This document shows positions 33,401-47,300 of a stretch of DNA of 64,000 bases, piece by piece. The position numbers and the translations under genes were made by a program. A model generated the notes under the pieces. The model was not told the origin of the DNA. It searched no databases and saw only the letters and a list, made by a program, of their open reading frames with translations. Each line of letters starts with the position of its first letter. Position 1 is the stretch's first letter. Origin of the DNA: Mortierella alpina (lineage: Eukaryota > Mortierellomycota > Mortierellomycetes > Mortierellales > Mortierellaceae); NCBI GenBank assembly GCA_029449245.1, contig JANATF010000012.1:620001-684000 (forward strand), given 5' to 3'.

Positions 33401-34937
33401 CTAGATACAGCACCCATTACACCAACCTGCGACTGACACATAGTCTTCTTACGTTGATCTGCTGGATGAGAAAGAATAGTCTGGACGTTCCGGAGTTGCG
33501 TGGAAACGCGTGTCAGCTCAGCCTCGATGGTTGCAAGGTGCTATTGAAGGACGAGGTTCCAAATCGGACAGTCAGCGTTAATTTCACATGGAGACAGGTG
33601 AATGTTCTCCCGTACTATTCTGGCGCGTGCAATGAAATTCTCGCGTGCTCTCTTACCGGCAGGCTCGCACCCAGTGGTACAGAACGAGGCGCGTTGAAAA
33701 GTGCTCTCAATCTGGAGGCTCTTGCGTCTGCTGTTGCCGGTATTGCTGATCCTCCTTGATCGGGAGGGTTACCATCGTTTGTGGAGGCAAAAAGCGATCG
33801 AATGGTCTTCAGGAGCACACGACGGTCAGATCGGGAAAACGTAGTCTTAGTCATGTTGTCCACCAAAGAATATGCAAAAAGGTGAGGTCTGAAAACACTC
33901 TGTGATAAAGGAGGAGACAGGGAGGAAGCATGTGCTGCATGAGAGAGAGAAGTCAGGACAGGGGAGAGAAATGCTTACAGAGGGATCACCGCCGAGGTGA
34001 AGGACCGTTGGGGGGCTGTCGAATTCCATATCCAGAGGCAGTGCCCCAGCAAGGGCTTGCATGATCTGAAAACAAAAATGAGGGGGTTATTCAACCTTTG
34101 CTGACATTCGAGAACGACACAAAAGACCTAGCGCAAACATTGCACAAAGACTTACGTTATGTGGGTCCGCATGGTCATCGACGTTGATGATGCTAAAGTG
34201 GTAGTCGCGAGTATCGAAACGAAGCGGTCCACTGCCGGCAGCAGATCGTGTGCTCGATCGAGGAGTATCTGCAGGTACAGCGCAGAAACATGTTTGAATT
34301 AACCAAACAAGTCAGAACCCCACAAGCTGCAAACGGTACGGGTAAAGGATACGAAGGATAAGGGAATGTTCACTTACCATTCTGCTGATTGGAGGGGGCA
34401 TCGGCTGGCCTGGTCACTAGATGGATCGTGTGTCCATCCTGCAGCGCTATTGTCGTAAAGGTCGGTCAAGACGGCATCAGGGTTTGAGAGGTTGAAGTAA
34501 CAAAGGAATACAAGATTAGTCACTATGTCTGTGCATCATCGTCACCTTTCGGATCAACTGGAGCCGAGATGGTGGTGTGGGGATAAACGATGAATAATAC
34601 GGGATGACAAAAGCAATGGACGACTTAATGGTCGAGTAGCACAGGGACGGAACGTCGATCCAATGAGAGCAACGGGCAATTGAACGACAAGCAATAATCA
34701 TAGCTGAAGGAGCGTACAGTAGTCTGCCAGGGGTTTCTCGTTCGCCAGAACTCTGCCTCGAAAGATCAGACGCTGGCGAGGACTTGGCACTTCGAGCAGG
34801 GAGGCGAGGCGATCCTTGAGCTGCAGGACGGTCTCGCTGACAGGCACGGACACTGTGTATGTTTGTGACTCGAGAGTCTTGACGTTGAGGGTGACGGGTG
34901 CCTCTGAGGCGGAGGAGGAGGCAGGCTGTGTCGTCAT
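30401..34937 (-). CDS. BAG6: BAG6/Scythe-like large ubiquitin-like-domain protein
   Basis: Eight exons (34937-34718, 34446-34378, 34268-34156, 34065-33979, 33899-33657, 33540-33453, 33388-31506, 31372-30401) give about 1224 aa, near human BAG6 (1132). The N-terminal ubiquitin-like domain (about 16-92) reads LNVKTLESQTYTVSV, RQRLIFRGRVL and LQDGHTIHLVTRP, the BAG6 pattern. The middle is long, Ser/Pro/Ala-rich and disordered. Helical blocks follow (VEEYLETLSPPAS, FRRLIYLVVAAPVG, WPTFARDLILWIRDVVGAWR). BAG6 holds hydrophobic or mislocalised proteins and hands tail-anchored proteins to the GET/TRC pathway. The large exon's acceptor could be 33388 or, 27 nt shorter, 33361; both keep frame. The UBL is secure. 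The rest is assigned by architecture. Confidence 0.8.
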
Positions 34938-35367
34938 TGGGGTGTGTTCGTTATGAGAGCAAATGAAGATGGGCGAGGTGTGATGCCAGGAGGATAATGA
35001 ATGCAAGGTCTAGGAATGGGGTGCACGGCCAAACACAGCCAGCGAGATATGGGGTCGGGTGAGGTGCTTCTCTGCCAATCACACTAATCAGCGACGGCAA
35101 GGAGGAGGACGAAGGGAGAGGGATGGAGGCAGAAAGAACAAGGGCGACGGATGGAAACAAAGAACAAGAAAGGACGATGGTGCATTAAAAAAATACGGAA
35201 TGCTTTGGGGTCAAAGCAAGGTTGTGATGACAAGTGGAATTCAGTTCGTTCAGTCCGCTGCACGTGATCGCTTTCTTTGTGCCTGGCTTGCCACCAATTT
35301 GAAAAACGGCGCTCTTCTCTACACCACCCACACAACTACAACTGCAACTGCAACCACTACGCGGATC
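34938..35367. promoter_or_regulatory. BAG6-like/DONSON divergent promoter
   Basis: 430 bp between divergent starts. The DONSON side is ACAACTACAACT-rich just before its ATG. The frame upstream of that ATG is open but has no domain, so the ATG at 35368 was chosen. Confidence 0.45.
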
Positions 35368-37757
35368 ATGATCCCAACCAAACGCGCGTCGCCATTTGTG
35401 CGGACAAAGTCATTTCAGCAGAGCCATGGTCGTCATGCACAGGGCAGCAATGGCTCCGAGGGTCAACCCTTCCCAAAACGGTCGGCATTAGCCAGGACCA
35501 TGTCAACACCATTCCAAGTTCTGAGTCCATCCATGAAAACCATCAAGAACCCATTTGAGACGTTGAGTCTCACGCCAGACCAGACCGCAAGTACCTCCAC
35601 CACCACCACCACCACTTCCGACTCTTTACTATTTGCAACTGCAGAGGACGATAACCCAGACGTAGGTGTTTATTGGCCTTTTTTTTTTTTTTTCTTTTGA
35701 TAGTCAGTATTTGCTACCAACTTCGCTCACTGACAAGGCTAATCTATGTCAAATTGTAGGATGAGGCTCTGGATCCCAGCAGAACACTGCAGATGTTTTC
35801 ATTTTCACAGACTGCAACCATCACTGCAAAGGACACAGTCGGCGATCTGCAGGACTCGGATGACGACGACGGGGAGCAAGAGGTTGAGTTGGATACGACG
35901 CACGAAAATACTTCACATCAACCTGCGAGAAAGCCTAGGCTGCATGAGGCGCTGGAAATGTCTTTGGTATGAGCTCTAATTGGGAATGAACTTCCGCTGT
36001 CTTGTGCTGGCTGTAGAACCTTTGCATTCACACTTAACCACAATATCTTCCACCAGAACCCCAGCAAACCTCATCTTGCAGACGAACTACTCGGTAAGGA
36101 AGTTCGTTATGCCAGGCGCACAATCAAAAAAATATCAACCGCGTGGTCAAAAGCTGTCAGCGCTGACTCGATCTTCAACTTTCAACTTACCTTGGCATCA
36201 CTAGCACCAGCAAGTTTGGACATCGCCACAAAAAGAACTGCGTCAGACGTCAAGGTAAGTAGGAAACGGTTCAAGGCGGACCTAATTGAAACGTTCAGTG
36301 GAATGTGTCTCGATCGTCTTACAGCCTATTCAAACTGCTAAATAGACATCCGCGACAATACCAGTGGACTGGTCTCTTAAGTCCTCATTTTCAATAACGT
36401 CGCGCGACAGCCTATCTTGGTGCGATCAAGGGACAACTCTGGAAGACATTGAAGCGTTGCAACACTTCCTAGCAGGCTGCGCTTACGCCGGCAACCATGA
36501 ATCACGAATTCAGCAGAGCAGGCTCCTATCACCGAGGACGCGCGTGCTATCTGCTACTTACCACTGGTGCTATCCAACAAATAACCCGACTGTGCCGCAG
36601 GCTCAAAGCGTTAGCAAGATGTTGAAGAATTCGAGAAATATGTCAGCGGTCGAGAAAACGAATATCACAGATTTGTTCTCGCGTTCGTCAGAATGGTAAA
36701 TTGGACATAGAGTTGTGCCATAAATGATTGGCTACTCGTCTGCGCTTTGCGGTGGACTAACAATGCCTGTGTGTCACATAGGAAGCAGGCATTCACCGCT
36801 CTATACCAGTCCTGTCGCAATGGAGCATGTCCTTATTTTTACTACCTCGGGAGTGCATGGTCAATTCTTTTCCTACATGGATCCGTGTCCACGTCAGGGC
36901 AAATCGAGGCCATATTGACCAATTCGACCCCTGGACTTCGAAAAGTGCTAGAAGACGAAGGTAAAGGGATAAAAGTGCGAGACTTGACACCAAGGCCACT
37001 TTAGGGCGACAAGCGAATATGTTGACTAAATCACATCACACTTTCCTCTAACATGCAGAGATCAAATTCCTGAGGTTACCGACCATGGGAGGCAAGGTTA
37101 CGATTCACAGCCTCAGCTCCAAGCATGACTTGGAGAGACTTGATGACGAGTCAGACTCATTGACCAAAGCCCCGTTCCAGATGCCCCCAAAACAAGACCT
37201 TTCAGATACCATGCTCTTCAATGGCCAAGTGGATGTACATGGACTCTTTGGGTATCTGCTGAATCTCAAAACCTCATATGAAGATGGCTATCTCTACCAG
37301 TCCCCGACGTTGATCGCTGGAGTACCGTTCCTTCACGCTGCTTTAAAACGTTCTCAGGTATGGAAAGAACTTTATGACCATGATCCAGACTCTCTGGGAG
37401 GCCGATATTTCTTGCCTTTAACGCATTTATCATGTTACATAGATGACCAAGTGCAAGACTATTATCAAGCACATTGAGGGAACGAACCAAATCCAGCGCG
37501 AGTTTCGAGTAGAGATGGAAGGAATACTTTTGCCCACGTCAGTTCAAGCATTGCACTGCGTGTTTCAGGATCAGCAGCAACCCACTGGATATACTTGTGT
37601 CACCTCCAGCGACGCACGGTCGCACGGACTAAACTTGCGGCCGCTGGCCCTTGATCCCACAGGAGTTAAGGATACCAATGACGCGTTTGTCAGTGCAAAA
37701 GCACTGGATCACTTACAGTACGATCAGAGACTACGACTCTTTTCTTGGATATCATGA
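35368..37757 (+). CDS. DONSON: DONSON (downstream neighbour of Son) replication protein homologue
   Basis: Seven exons (35368-35661, 35760-35966, 36057-36254, 36346-36695, 36782-36960, 37059-37357, 37443-37757) encode about 590 aa. The conserved core is WKQAFTALYQSC, RNGACPYFYYLGSAWSILF and NSTPGLRKVLEDEG, followed by YLYQSPTLIAGVPFLHAALKRS and LPTSVQAL. This is the DONSON block, WxxAfxsxYYmxRnGlCPYFYV. In animals DONSON helps deliver GINS to MCM at origins and protects forks. The N-terminal 200 residues are low-complexity (TSTTTTTTS, DDDDGEQEVELD). The 3' end is uncertain. Either the last exon reads to the stop at 37757, or a CA|GTACGA donor at 37718 joins exon 37819-37936 (ending LLDLMDM), which would lie antisense to the RAB4 last exon. 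Confidence 0.85.
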
Positions 37758-37811
37758 GGACATTATTAAAACCCCAGTGCCTTTGACTGTCGTGATCACA
37801 ATCTGTTTTAT

Positions 37812-39532
<1,721 letters not shown>

Positions 39533-40972
39533 GGGAAAGCACAATGTTAGTCAAACCATCAGTGCCTGGGTACAGAGAGAAGGGCACCTTGGTATCCGAT
39601 GCAAGGACGGAAAAAAAAGGGTTGCATAGTCCATGTTCTCCGTCGTCGGGTGTATCATGGCCTTCTAACCATGGTCACCGACTAAGATGTAGTGTACTGT
39701 TCAGGGCCGAGAGCCGAAAGTGTGCAATAAGGCCAAGCATAAATTGTATACAACTTGGAAGGACAAAGGACAACACGGATAGGGTGATCGAATGGCACAT
39801 GGCATGAGAGGAAGGGTCTCAAGGGCCCGGAAAGAGAAAAAAAAAAAAGGTTCGAGGAGGAAAAAGAAAGAAAACAAGGACAGGAAACGTGCTTCACACG
39901 AGGAAGAAGGGGAGAGACTACACTTGGTAGGCAAGGGGTTGATCATGGTCAAGAGACCGATAAATAAAGAACGGCATGGCTACTCTATCGTAGGTCTTAA
40001 GAGTGCAGCTGTAAGCTGCAGGCTACTGCTGTGCGGTGAGTGGCTGGGAGATATGTCGCTTCTCCTTCAGCATGGTGCTTGTGGTTTCTGGTGCGAGGAA
40101 GGGAGAGGCTGGCAGACTCGTTACCGTATGTTGCCATTGCTGGATTCTGTTGCAGGGGCTAAGGAGACCGGTATGGAGGACGATGAAACGACGGGCTGCT
40201 GCAGAGACTAGAAGAATGGGGAGGGTGGATTGGCTGTGACGATGACGAGGGACCGAGCGGGTGCGCTGGCTATGAGGGTGGATTGAGCTGCAGAGGGTGA
40301 GGGAGAGCAGGAGTGAGGGTGGGCGAGAGTGAGAGTGAGAGGATGGAAGAGAGTGAGTGAGTGAGTGGGTGAGTGGGTGAGAGGGTGAGTGAGAATGCGA
40401 AAGGGAATGGGAGTGCGTTAGACTGCAACACTCACACTGTGCACATACACAGGCTCTGAGCTGGGTTCTGGGTGTGTGTGTGTGTCGTGAGCGGGATTGT
40501 TTGAAGAGAGGGTCCGCCTGCTGGGTGTGACAGACCATGTCGCGCTTGAGAGCCGCAATCCCCACGGTCGAGGGAGTCGAGTGCCAGCCCTAATCCGACC
40601 ATCGCCGACGCGGGAAGGGCAGGATCAAGCAGCACTCGGCAACGGCCATGTCCTTGACCCTTGAAAGGAAAAAGAAAGGCATCAGGCTGGACACGGTCGG
40701 CACACGGGTGGGGTCCAGCACATCAGACACCTCATCTGCGGGACACCCAGGTCGTCTCTGGTTGGTCCGACGCCCATCGCCCATCGTTGTTGTTCCTTAC
40801 TTTTCTCTGCTTTTTTTTCTGCCTTTTGCTTTCACTCTCTCTCTCTTCTCTTTTTCTCCTTTTCTCTCTTCTTCTTTCTTCTTCTTTCTTCTTCTTCTTC
40901 ATCTCTCCTCGCCTTCATACCCCCGCCCTCTCTCTCCATCAAGCCCATCCCCCATCAGCACCATAGCCCACC
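39533..40972. promoter_or_regulatory. RAB4/RhoGDI divergent spacer with GAGTGAGT repeat
   Basis: 1.44 kb between divergent starts. It contains purine-rich stretches (about 39820-39920), a GTGAGTGA-type tetranucleotide repeat (about 40318-40396), a GTGTGTGT run near 40475 and a long pyrimidine tract (about 40805-40960) just before the RhoGDI ATG. Several frames are open but none shows a domain or splice support. Confidence 0.5.
40318..40396. repeat. GAGT/GTGA tetranucleotide repeat
   Basis: Imperfect GAGTGAGTGGGTGAG array in the RAB4/RhoGDI spacer. Confidence 0.8.
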
Positions 40973-42237
40973 ATGTCCCACCAGCCAGAAGAAGATGACT
41001 TTGCTCCCTCCTCCAACACCGGTTACAAGCCCGGCCAGAAGAAGTCCCTGAACGAGTATGAGAAGCTGGATGCCGATGATGAGGCCCTCCGTCGCTGGAA
41101 GGAATCCCTTGGTGTCACGAGCACCGGTGGTACGAGTTCGCGAATGAGCAAAACCCACGCCCCATCTGCTTGAAAAATTGCCCACGATTGTGCGTTGACT
41201 CACGCTCTCTCTTCATCGGCATTGGCATTTTCTGCTACTTGATAGTCTCCAAGGCGGATGACCCCAACAACGTCAAAGTCCTCGAGCTCCGCCTGCTGGT
41301 CGACGGTCGTCCAGATGTCATTTTGAACCTTGACCAGTCAGGTATGTGTCGCTTTGATCCGGATACTCTTGCGCGAAACCATCTTTTATATTTGCTGACG
41401 TTTTGACCTCCATCCCTGACATCAATGTGTCCGTGGAATCGATTGTACAGAAGAGGAGCTTAAGAGGCAATCATTCACGATCAAGGAGGGCGTCGAGTAT
41501 CGTCTTCAGGTCCAGTTCAGGTAGGTGAAGAAAAAAAAAGCACCGTTGGCGTGAGATACCACAATATATCCCAGGTCCATGGTGACGCATGCCACTCCCT
41601 CTTTCATAGCCGCGATAAATGAGCAGCAGCTGACCGCTACACACATCACCGTTACCTGTCCTGTAGAGTTCAGCACGAGGTCGTCAGTGGTTTGAAGTAC
41701 ATCCATGTTGTCAAGCGCATTGGCGTCAAGGGTAGGCTCAACTTTGACTCTACCAGCGCACATACTTTCGAAGACTGGATTTCAGAATGGCTAGCTAATC
41801 TCTATATGACATGATGTGTCCCTATCGATGTTAGTTGATAAAACCGAGCAGATGATCGGAAGCTATGCAGCAAATCCCAATGTACTCGAGAAGAAGGCAA
41901 GTAGTGATAACTCAACTCGCGGGAGTCATCTTATGGCTTTCTTTTTATTAACGCAATCCAATTCGTCGAAACACTAGTTCGCCGCTGAGGAGGCACCCAG
42001 CGGCATGATGGCTCGTGGCCACTACGAAGTCAGGTCCAAGTTTGTGGACGACGACGGTACTGTTCACAAGGACTGGAGCTGGGTAAGCAGTTGGTTCTCC
42101 GACGAGAGAAAACGAGCACTTTATCGTACAAACAAGAAATCGGATGTTGGCCTGAATTTTGACAACGAAACTCATCTGCATCCCTTTTTTCGCGTTTCTT
42201 ATCATTGCAGTCGTTTGACATCAAGAAGGATTGGTAA
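40973..42237 (+). CDS. RDI1: Rho GDP-dissociation inhibitor
   Basis: Seven exons (40973-41129, 41246-41341, 41451-41520, 41667-41731, 41835-41896, 41978-42082, 42211-42237) give 193 aa. RhoGDI blocks: YKPGQKKSLNEYEKLDADDEAL and RWKESLG in the N-terminal arm, VLELRLLVDGRPDVILNL, FTIKEGVEYRLQVQF, VSGLKYIHVVKRIGVKVDKT, QMIGSYAANP, EEAPSGMMARGHYEVRSKF and DDDGTVHKDWSWSFDIKKDW. The protein extracts prenylated Rho/Cdc42 GTPases from membranes and keeps them GDP-bound in the cytosol. Intron 5 uses a GC donor (AAG|GCAAGT at 41897), since the neighbouring GT would break the frame. The last exon codes only nine codons. Confidence 0.95.
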
Positions 42238-44384
42238 AGAGAGACCGCGACGAGTACAGTCAAAAGCTATCATTAAAGAAAATAATGGTTCGATTGTCTT
42301 AATAAACAAGCGCGGAAACCAAGTGCGCTCAACGTTCTAAGAGTTCATATGCGTCAGTGATTCCTCGGTTGCATTCGTGCCTCGAGCTCAATACTTGAAT
42401 AACCGAAGGAGTAGCGGCTCGCATCAATAACGCCCAGGCATTCACTGCCCGCCCTATTGTCATTTATGTCACCATGATCCGCTGTTGATCAGAACGGTCC
42501 ATGTATTCATGTAAGGAGACACGTTCTGGACAACCAGAGGAGGAGAGTTGTGCAGTTTACAATTTCAATCAGGAGCCATAAACTTGCATATATCAAGGAA
42601 AGGGGCGGTGCATGGTCATGGATAGCATTACTCCGCAAGTCCTGCAGTCCTTTTAGAAAACCTCCCGTATGACCTGACCTGTATTCTTCACTTGCAGGTT
42701 TTCTGCCATGGATACGTTCTACCACTGCCGAGTAAGCCCACCACCATCACCCCAGGCATGGCTGTTCTAAATATAAGGACATGGTGGGCTTGAATCCCGT
42801 TAGATCATACTGGCGTATAGAGTTTGCACTCAGAGTTTGCCTACCTTCCGAAATAAGGTGAACCCACCATGGGAGAGAAACTGTTTCAACGGACAGGGTC
42901 AAGGTTCGAGAGGGTTGATGTTTATAGGCCATCGGTACACTCTACATGCACTAAACCACCTCCCACCCCTGAGCACGTTCCGTGTCGATGGCGAGCTCTC
43001 AGCAATGTTGATGAAAACTCACAGCCAGTCTCACTACGTTCCTAACCTACGTGGAACTAAAGAGCGTAATGTTTTCAACATACTGGCCATTCGGACCACC
43101 AACACAACCACCGCCATCGTGAGGGTATGAAAAGCCTGATGGTGGCATGTCTAAGTGAACAGAACGTCTTTCGTTCCACTTCATATTCCGCCTTCACTTT
43201 ACTCCTTACTTTCCTTGATTCCACGCGGCTTCCTCCCAATCAGTTTCAGCTCGCATCGCCATCGCCATTGTCATTGTCGCTCTCTTGCCGCGTACGATAA
43301 CGCATACACACAAAGTGCGCTCGGCTATATGTAGACTCCCGCTGCAGTCCAGGTCATTGGTGTATTGGGTTTACGATGAAAGAGGCACATACATTCCTTT
43401 CCTGAACCTAAAGGTCGGACAATATTGTTTGTGACACTCAATGCTTTTACTTTTGGGGACCCATGCTGGAGGATCAGCGGTGTTCTCTTCGGTAGCCCCT
43501 CACACATGGCCATGGCTGTCCACGCATTCCTATGAGCACCTGCTTGGATAAGGAATAGATCGTGCAGAGAGCTAGGCCTAGTCAAATTGCCTCAGAAACA
43601 TTGGGCGAGAGCATCAGAGCCATGGATAATGACCTACAGACCAGACCATGGGAGCTGAAAACAAAAACCTTTTTGTCCATGTTGTGCTCTCAATTTATTT
43701 TTTATACTGTAGCCATCTTCAGTTTTGGATCCCAACCTAACCAAGGCTAAGCGAAAAAAGACAAAGAGAAAGTACCTGCGGGCGGGCGAATGAAGACGAC
43801 AGTAGTATGAACAGTTGGATGCAAAGGGCCGAGTGCATGTGGTGAATGAGTGGGATGGGACTATCGAGAGAAGGGGTTGGGTTGTGCTTGTCCCCTTCTT
43901 TCCAGGGCGGGACAAACAGGCGGCTGCAGCATCGTCCCAAAGTCAATAGGCCCAACTAAACGGTGTGCTCACCCCGCTCTCTCAATCACTTTATCATTCT
44001 ATCTGTCTCGCTGTCTCTCTGTCGCTCTCTCTCTTTTTCTCTTTCTCTCTCAATCTCTGCTGCTCCTCACTCTTTATCCTTGTACCGTTGTGTTGTTGTG
44101 TGGCCCTCCAGTTTTCTCTTTCTCTTTCCCCCATCCGCTCCGCTCATCACTCCCTGTCAACCTCATTCACACCATCCTCATCCTTCGTCCTGTCCTCCCT
44201 CTTCTAATATTATCTCTTTCGATTCTCCGCGTGGCAGAAAGAACAAAACACGAGACGGGCGCGTTTTAACCTTCCTGCACTACCCGTTTTCCAGCCAGCC
44301 AGCAGAGAAAACAACGTTGCAAGGTGACCTAAAGCCAAACCAGCCTGATTCCAGTGCCCCTCCTCCTCCTCCTCCTCCTCCTCC
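42238..44384. other. 2.1-kb gene-poor region, no recognised gene
   Basis: No frame here shows a domain I recognise. The most protein-like is an 86-codon minus-strand frame at 43585-43325 (LHDLFLIQAGAHRNAW..., LILQHGSPKVKAL, CMCLFHRKPNTPMTW), with normal composition but no start context or splice partners; it could be a decayed repeat. The right end (43960-44384) is strongly CT-rich and is probably the promoter of the coiled-coil gene, finishing in a CCT repeat at 44358-44383. Confidence 0.5.
44358..44383. repeat. CCT trinucleotide repeat abutting a start codon
   Basis: Eight CCT triplets end immediately before the ATG at 44385, so the tract lies in the 5' UTR of the coiled-coil gene. Confidence 0.9.
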
Positions 44385-47300
44385 ATGGACACTGCATCCA
44401 CCATGCAAGATGACTCTTCACTATTGCAGGACCCCCATGCGCCAGCGTCGGACCCAGCACAGCGTCCCCAGAAGGCGGTACAGCCAGAGGAAATAGGCAG
44501 TCCAGCCAATAGCGATACGCCCGCTCAGGCACCCGCTGCTGCTGCGTCTGTCTACAGCAGCCTCGAGCTTGACCTAGAGTCGTCGCCGTCCACTGACACG
44601 CAGGATATCGACGGTGTCCCTGTAACCCCGGTCACTCCAACAACCCCCACCACCCCTTCTTCCACCTCGGGCGACAGCAACGTCACCCGCTCAGACACTA
44701 ACAGGTTCGGCGCGAAAAAGATCCGTGTCAACCCCAACTCCAACATCAGTCGCAGGATCACGATGCTAGCCGCTGGCAAGAACGAGAACGGGAGCGACCT
44801 CCACACTACCGACCACGCCAGTGCGCCTGACAATGGATCCTCGTCCGGGCAAATCACGCCCGATCCCAGCGATTATCCAGACTCTTTCTTTGAAGAGTTG
44901 CTCCGACAGGATCAGACCACTCTCTCGCGATCGTTTACGACCATGCCCAAACCCGCCTCACGACCCACCTCGACCCTGACCTCCAAGAACTCCTTGCCCT
45001 CAAGATTGCCGTCGACCAATGGCTCCTCGAGGTATTCTACGTCCTCTATAGCCTCCAAAGACGGGGATGCAATGGCTGAACCCGCCTTTGTGCCGTCGGG
45101 TGATTTGGAGGAGGACTTGAAACGGCTACAAGCCGAGTTGACCAAGACAAAGGACACCAAGGCTAAGGCTGAAGCAGACGCCAAGGCTCAACGGGTGACG
45201 GTCATGTCGCTGAAGACGGAGGTGCAGCTGGTCCGCAATGTGCTCAAAAGGAGAGAAACTGAACTAGGCGACGTTAAAGGTAATAATAATGGCTTTGTGT
45301 TTTGATTTGTTTTGGTTCTAGAGTTGTTTTTGTCCGTTTCAAAAGAGCACTTGGAGGTCCAGAGAGAGTGAAGAGTGAGCTAACAGCACCGAAAGCCTTG
45401 GTGATGGCCACTGTGGGCGCGAAAACAAAAGTACTAGCATGTGGCAAAGACTAACGACTAACCTACATTGCCATGGTGCGTGTGTGACAAAAAAATAGAT
45501 ATGTCCGGCGCATACGAGGGTGAGCTGTCTGAACTTCGCCGCAAACTCGAGAATTCGGAGCGGGAGCTCAGCAAGGGACAGGGCGAGATGGCTGCTAAAG
45601 TCAGAGCTTTAGAACGTCTGAGGTATGCAACGCTAGAGTACTTTGTTTCTTCGCCCGGTAACTGGCGCACCTTTATCCATGCCTCGCACTGACATGGTAA
45701 CGTGGCATTCATTCTAGGGACGAGAGCATCACTCGCATTCAAACACTCGACCAAGAGATCAAAAAACTCCGAGAACAGCTTCAGGAGGCAGAGAAAAAGA
45801 ATGCAGCAGCCCAGTCTGAGATCCTTGGTCTTAGAGAGGAGCTCGAGGAGCTAACCCCCTTTCGTGCAGCGGCTGGAGAGCAACGAGAATTTAGCACACA
45901 AGAGCCCGCAAAGGTGAAGGAGCTTTCTCTTCAGATTACAGACCTCGAGGACACCCGTGACATTCAAGCGGCTCTCATCGAGGAGCTGGAGACAAAGATC
46001 ACAACAGTGGAGGCAGAGGCGCTAGAGTTCAAGGGCAAGGTAAAGGGAGCGAGGCATGTTAATTAGCTGTTGTATTGGATGATTCGTATCTACAGGAGTT
46101 CTAATCGAATGCACATGTCCCCGAACGATTAGGCTGAGCTAGAATACGAGGCGCTCTCGGATGGCTTTAAGGTCCTGAAGACCCGGCGGTCTGAGGAAAT
46201 CAAGGTTCTCAAGGCCGAACTGGAACAACATAAGCTGCAGGAGCAGATCATCGAGAAACTGCAGGCTGATATCGATCAGCTCCAGGCTGCGTTGGCTTTG
46301 GTAGCCAGTTCTCAATCTACAGAGAATGCACGCATCAACCAGGTAACCGCCGAACTGAACGAGGCTCTCGCGCTGAAGGATCAAGAAGTTGTTCAAGTTC
46401 GCCAGAGCATGACCGAGTTTGAAGAGTCCCACAACCGCCTTGTTGGCTCTCTTCAGGCGACTCTGGCGACCATCAACGAGGAGGCCGATTCGGCTCGAAA
46501 GTCTAGGGATGAGGCTGTCACCGCACTAGAGTCCCTTCGAGAAGAACTCGAGGCCTTGCGACACAGCTTGCCTATTAACAACAAGCACATGTCTCTGAGT
46601 CAATGGTCTGCAGAACAACAGCAGCTTCAACAGGAGCAACTTCAGGCCATTCGCGAGCTGGAGGAGAAGCTAGATGGCCAAGTGGAAGGTGTTAAAGAAG
46701 ACCAGCAGCGCGCAGATATACTGGGACAAAACACAAAAAGGAAGAGCCAGCAGCTCTCTCTGGACATGGAACATCATCTGCAACTCAGCAATGCCATGGT
46801 ACAGCAGTCAGCTTCAGAGCAGCAAGAGACAGACAAGGGTGCAAAGGTGGACGGCAGCGACAAGATTGCTGTACCTTCGACATCAAGTAAAGACTCTGCT
46901 GCAGGCAAGGACGAATCAGGAACCATCTCGGTGCGTACCATGCTCAAGTTTTTGTCACAGCTCCAAGGCCGATCCTCGGACCTACCCGATAAGGCGACTC
47001 ATATCCGCGATGGCACAGAGGCCACCATCGTGTCTGCAGACTCTGAACATGATTACGAGAATCAGCTCCGTGTTTACCTCACAAGTCTGAACGACGCTTC
47101 CTTGGTCGAACCTTGGGCGAAGGAAAAGGGTCTCGAGAATGAGATTGGCCAGTTGGAGCAAAAGATCCAGTCTTTGCTCTCGGATTTGAGTGTTTCTGAT
47201 CAAAAGAGGACCGAAGCCGAGGTGCAACTTCAGGCCATTGAGTCCAAGAAGCAAGAGCTGACGCTCAAGGAAACATCACTGCGGGAGAAGGAGCTGGTAC

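Noticed and set aside
40023-40565. 180-codon minus-strand frame over the GAGT repeat
   Set aside because: It is a His/Ser/Pro/Leu translation of a microsatellite, not a gene.
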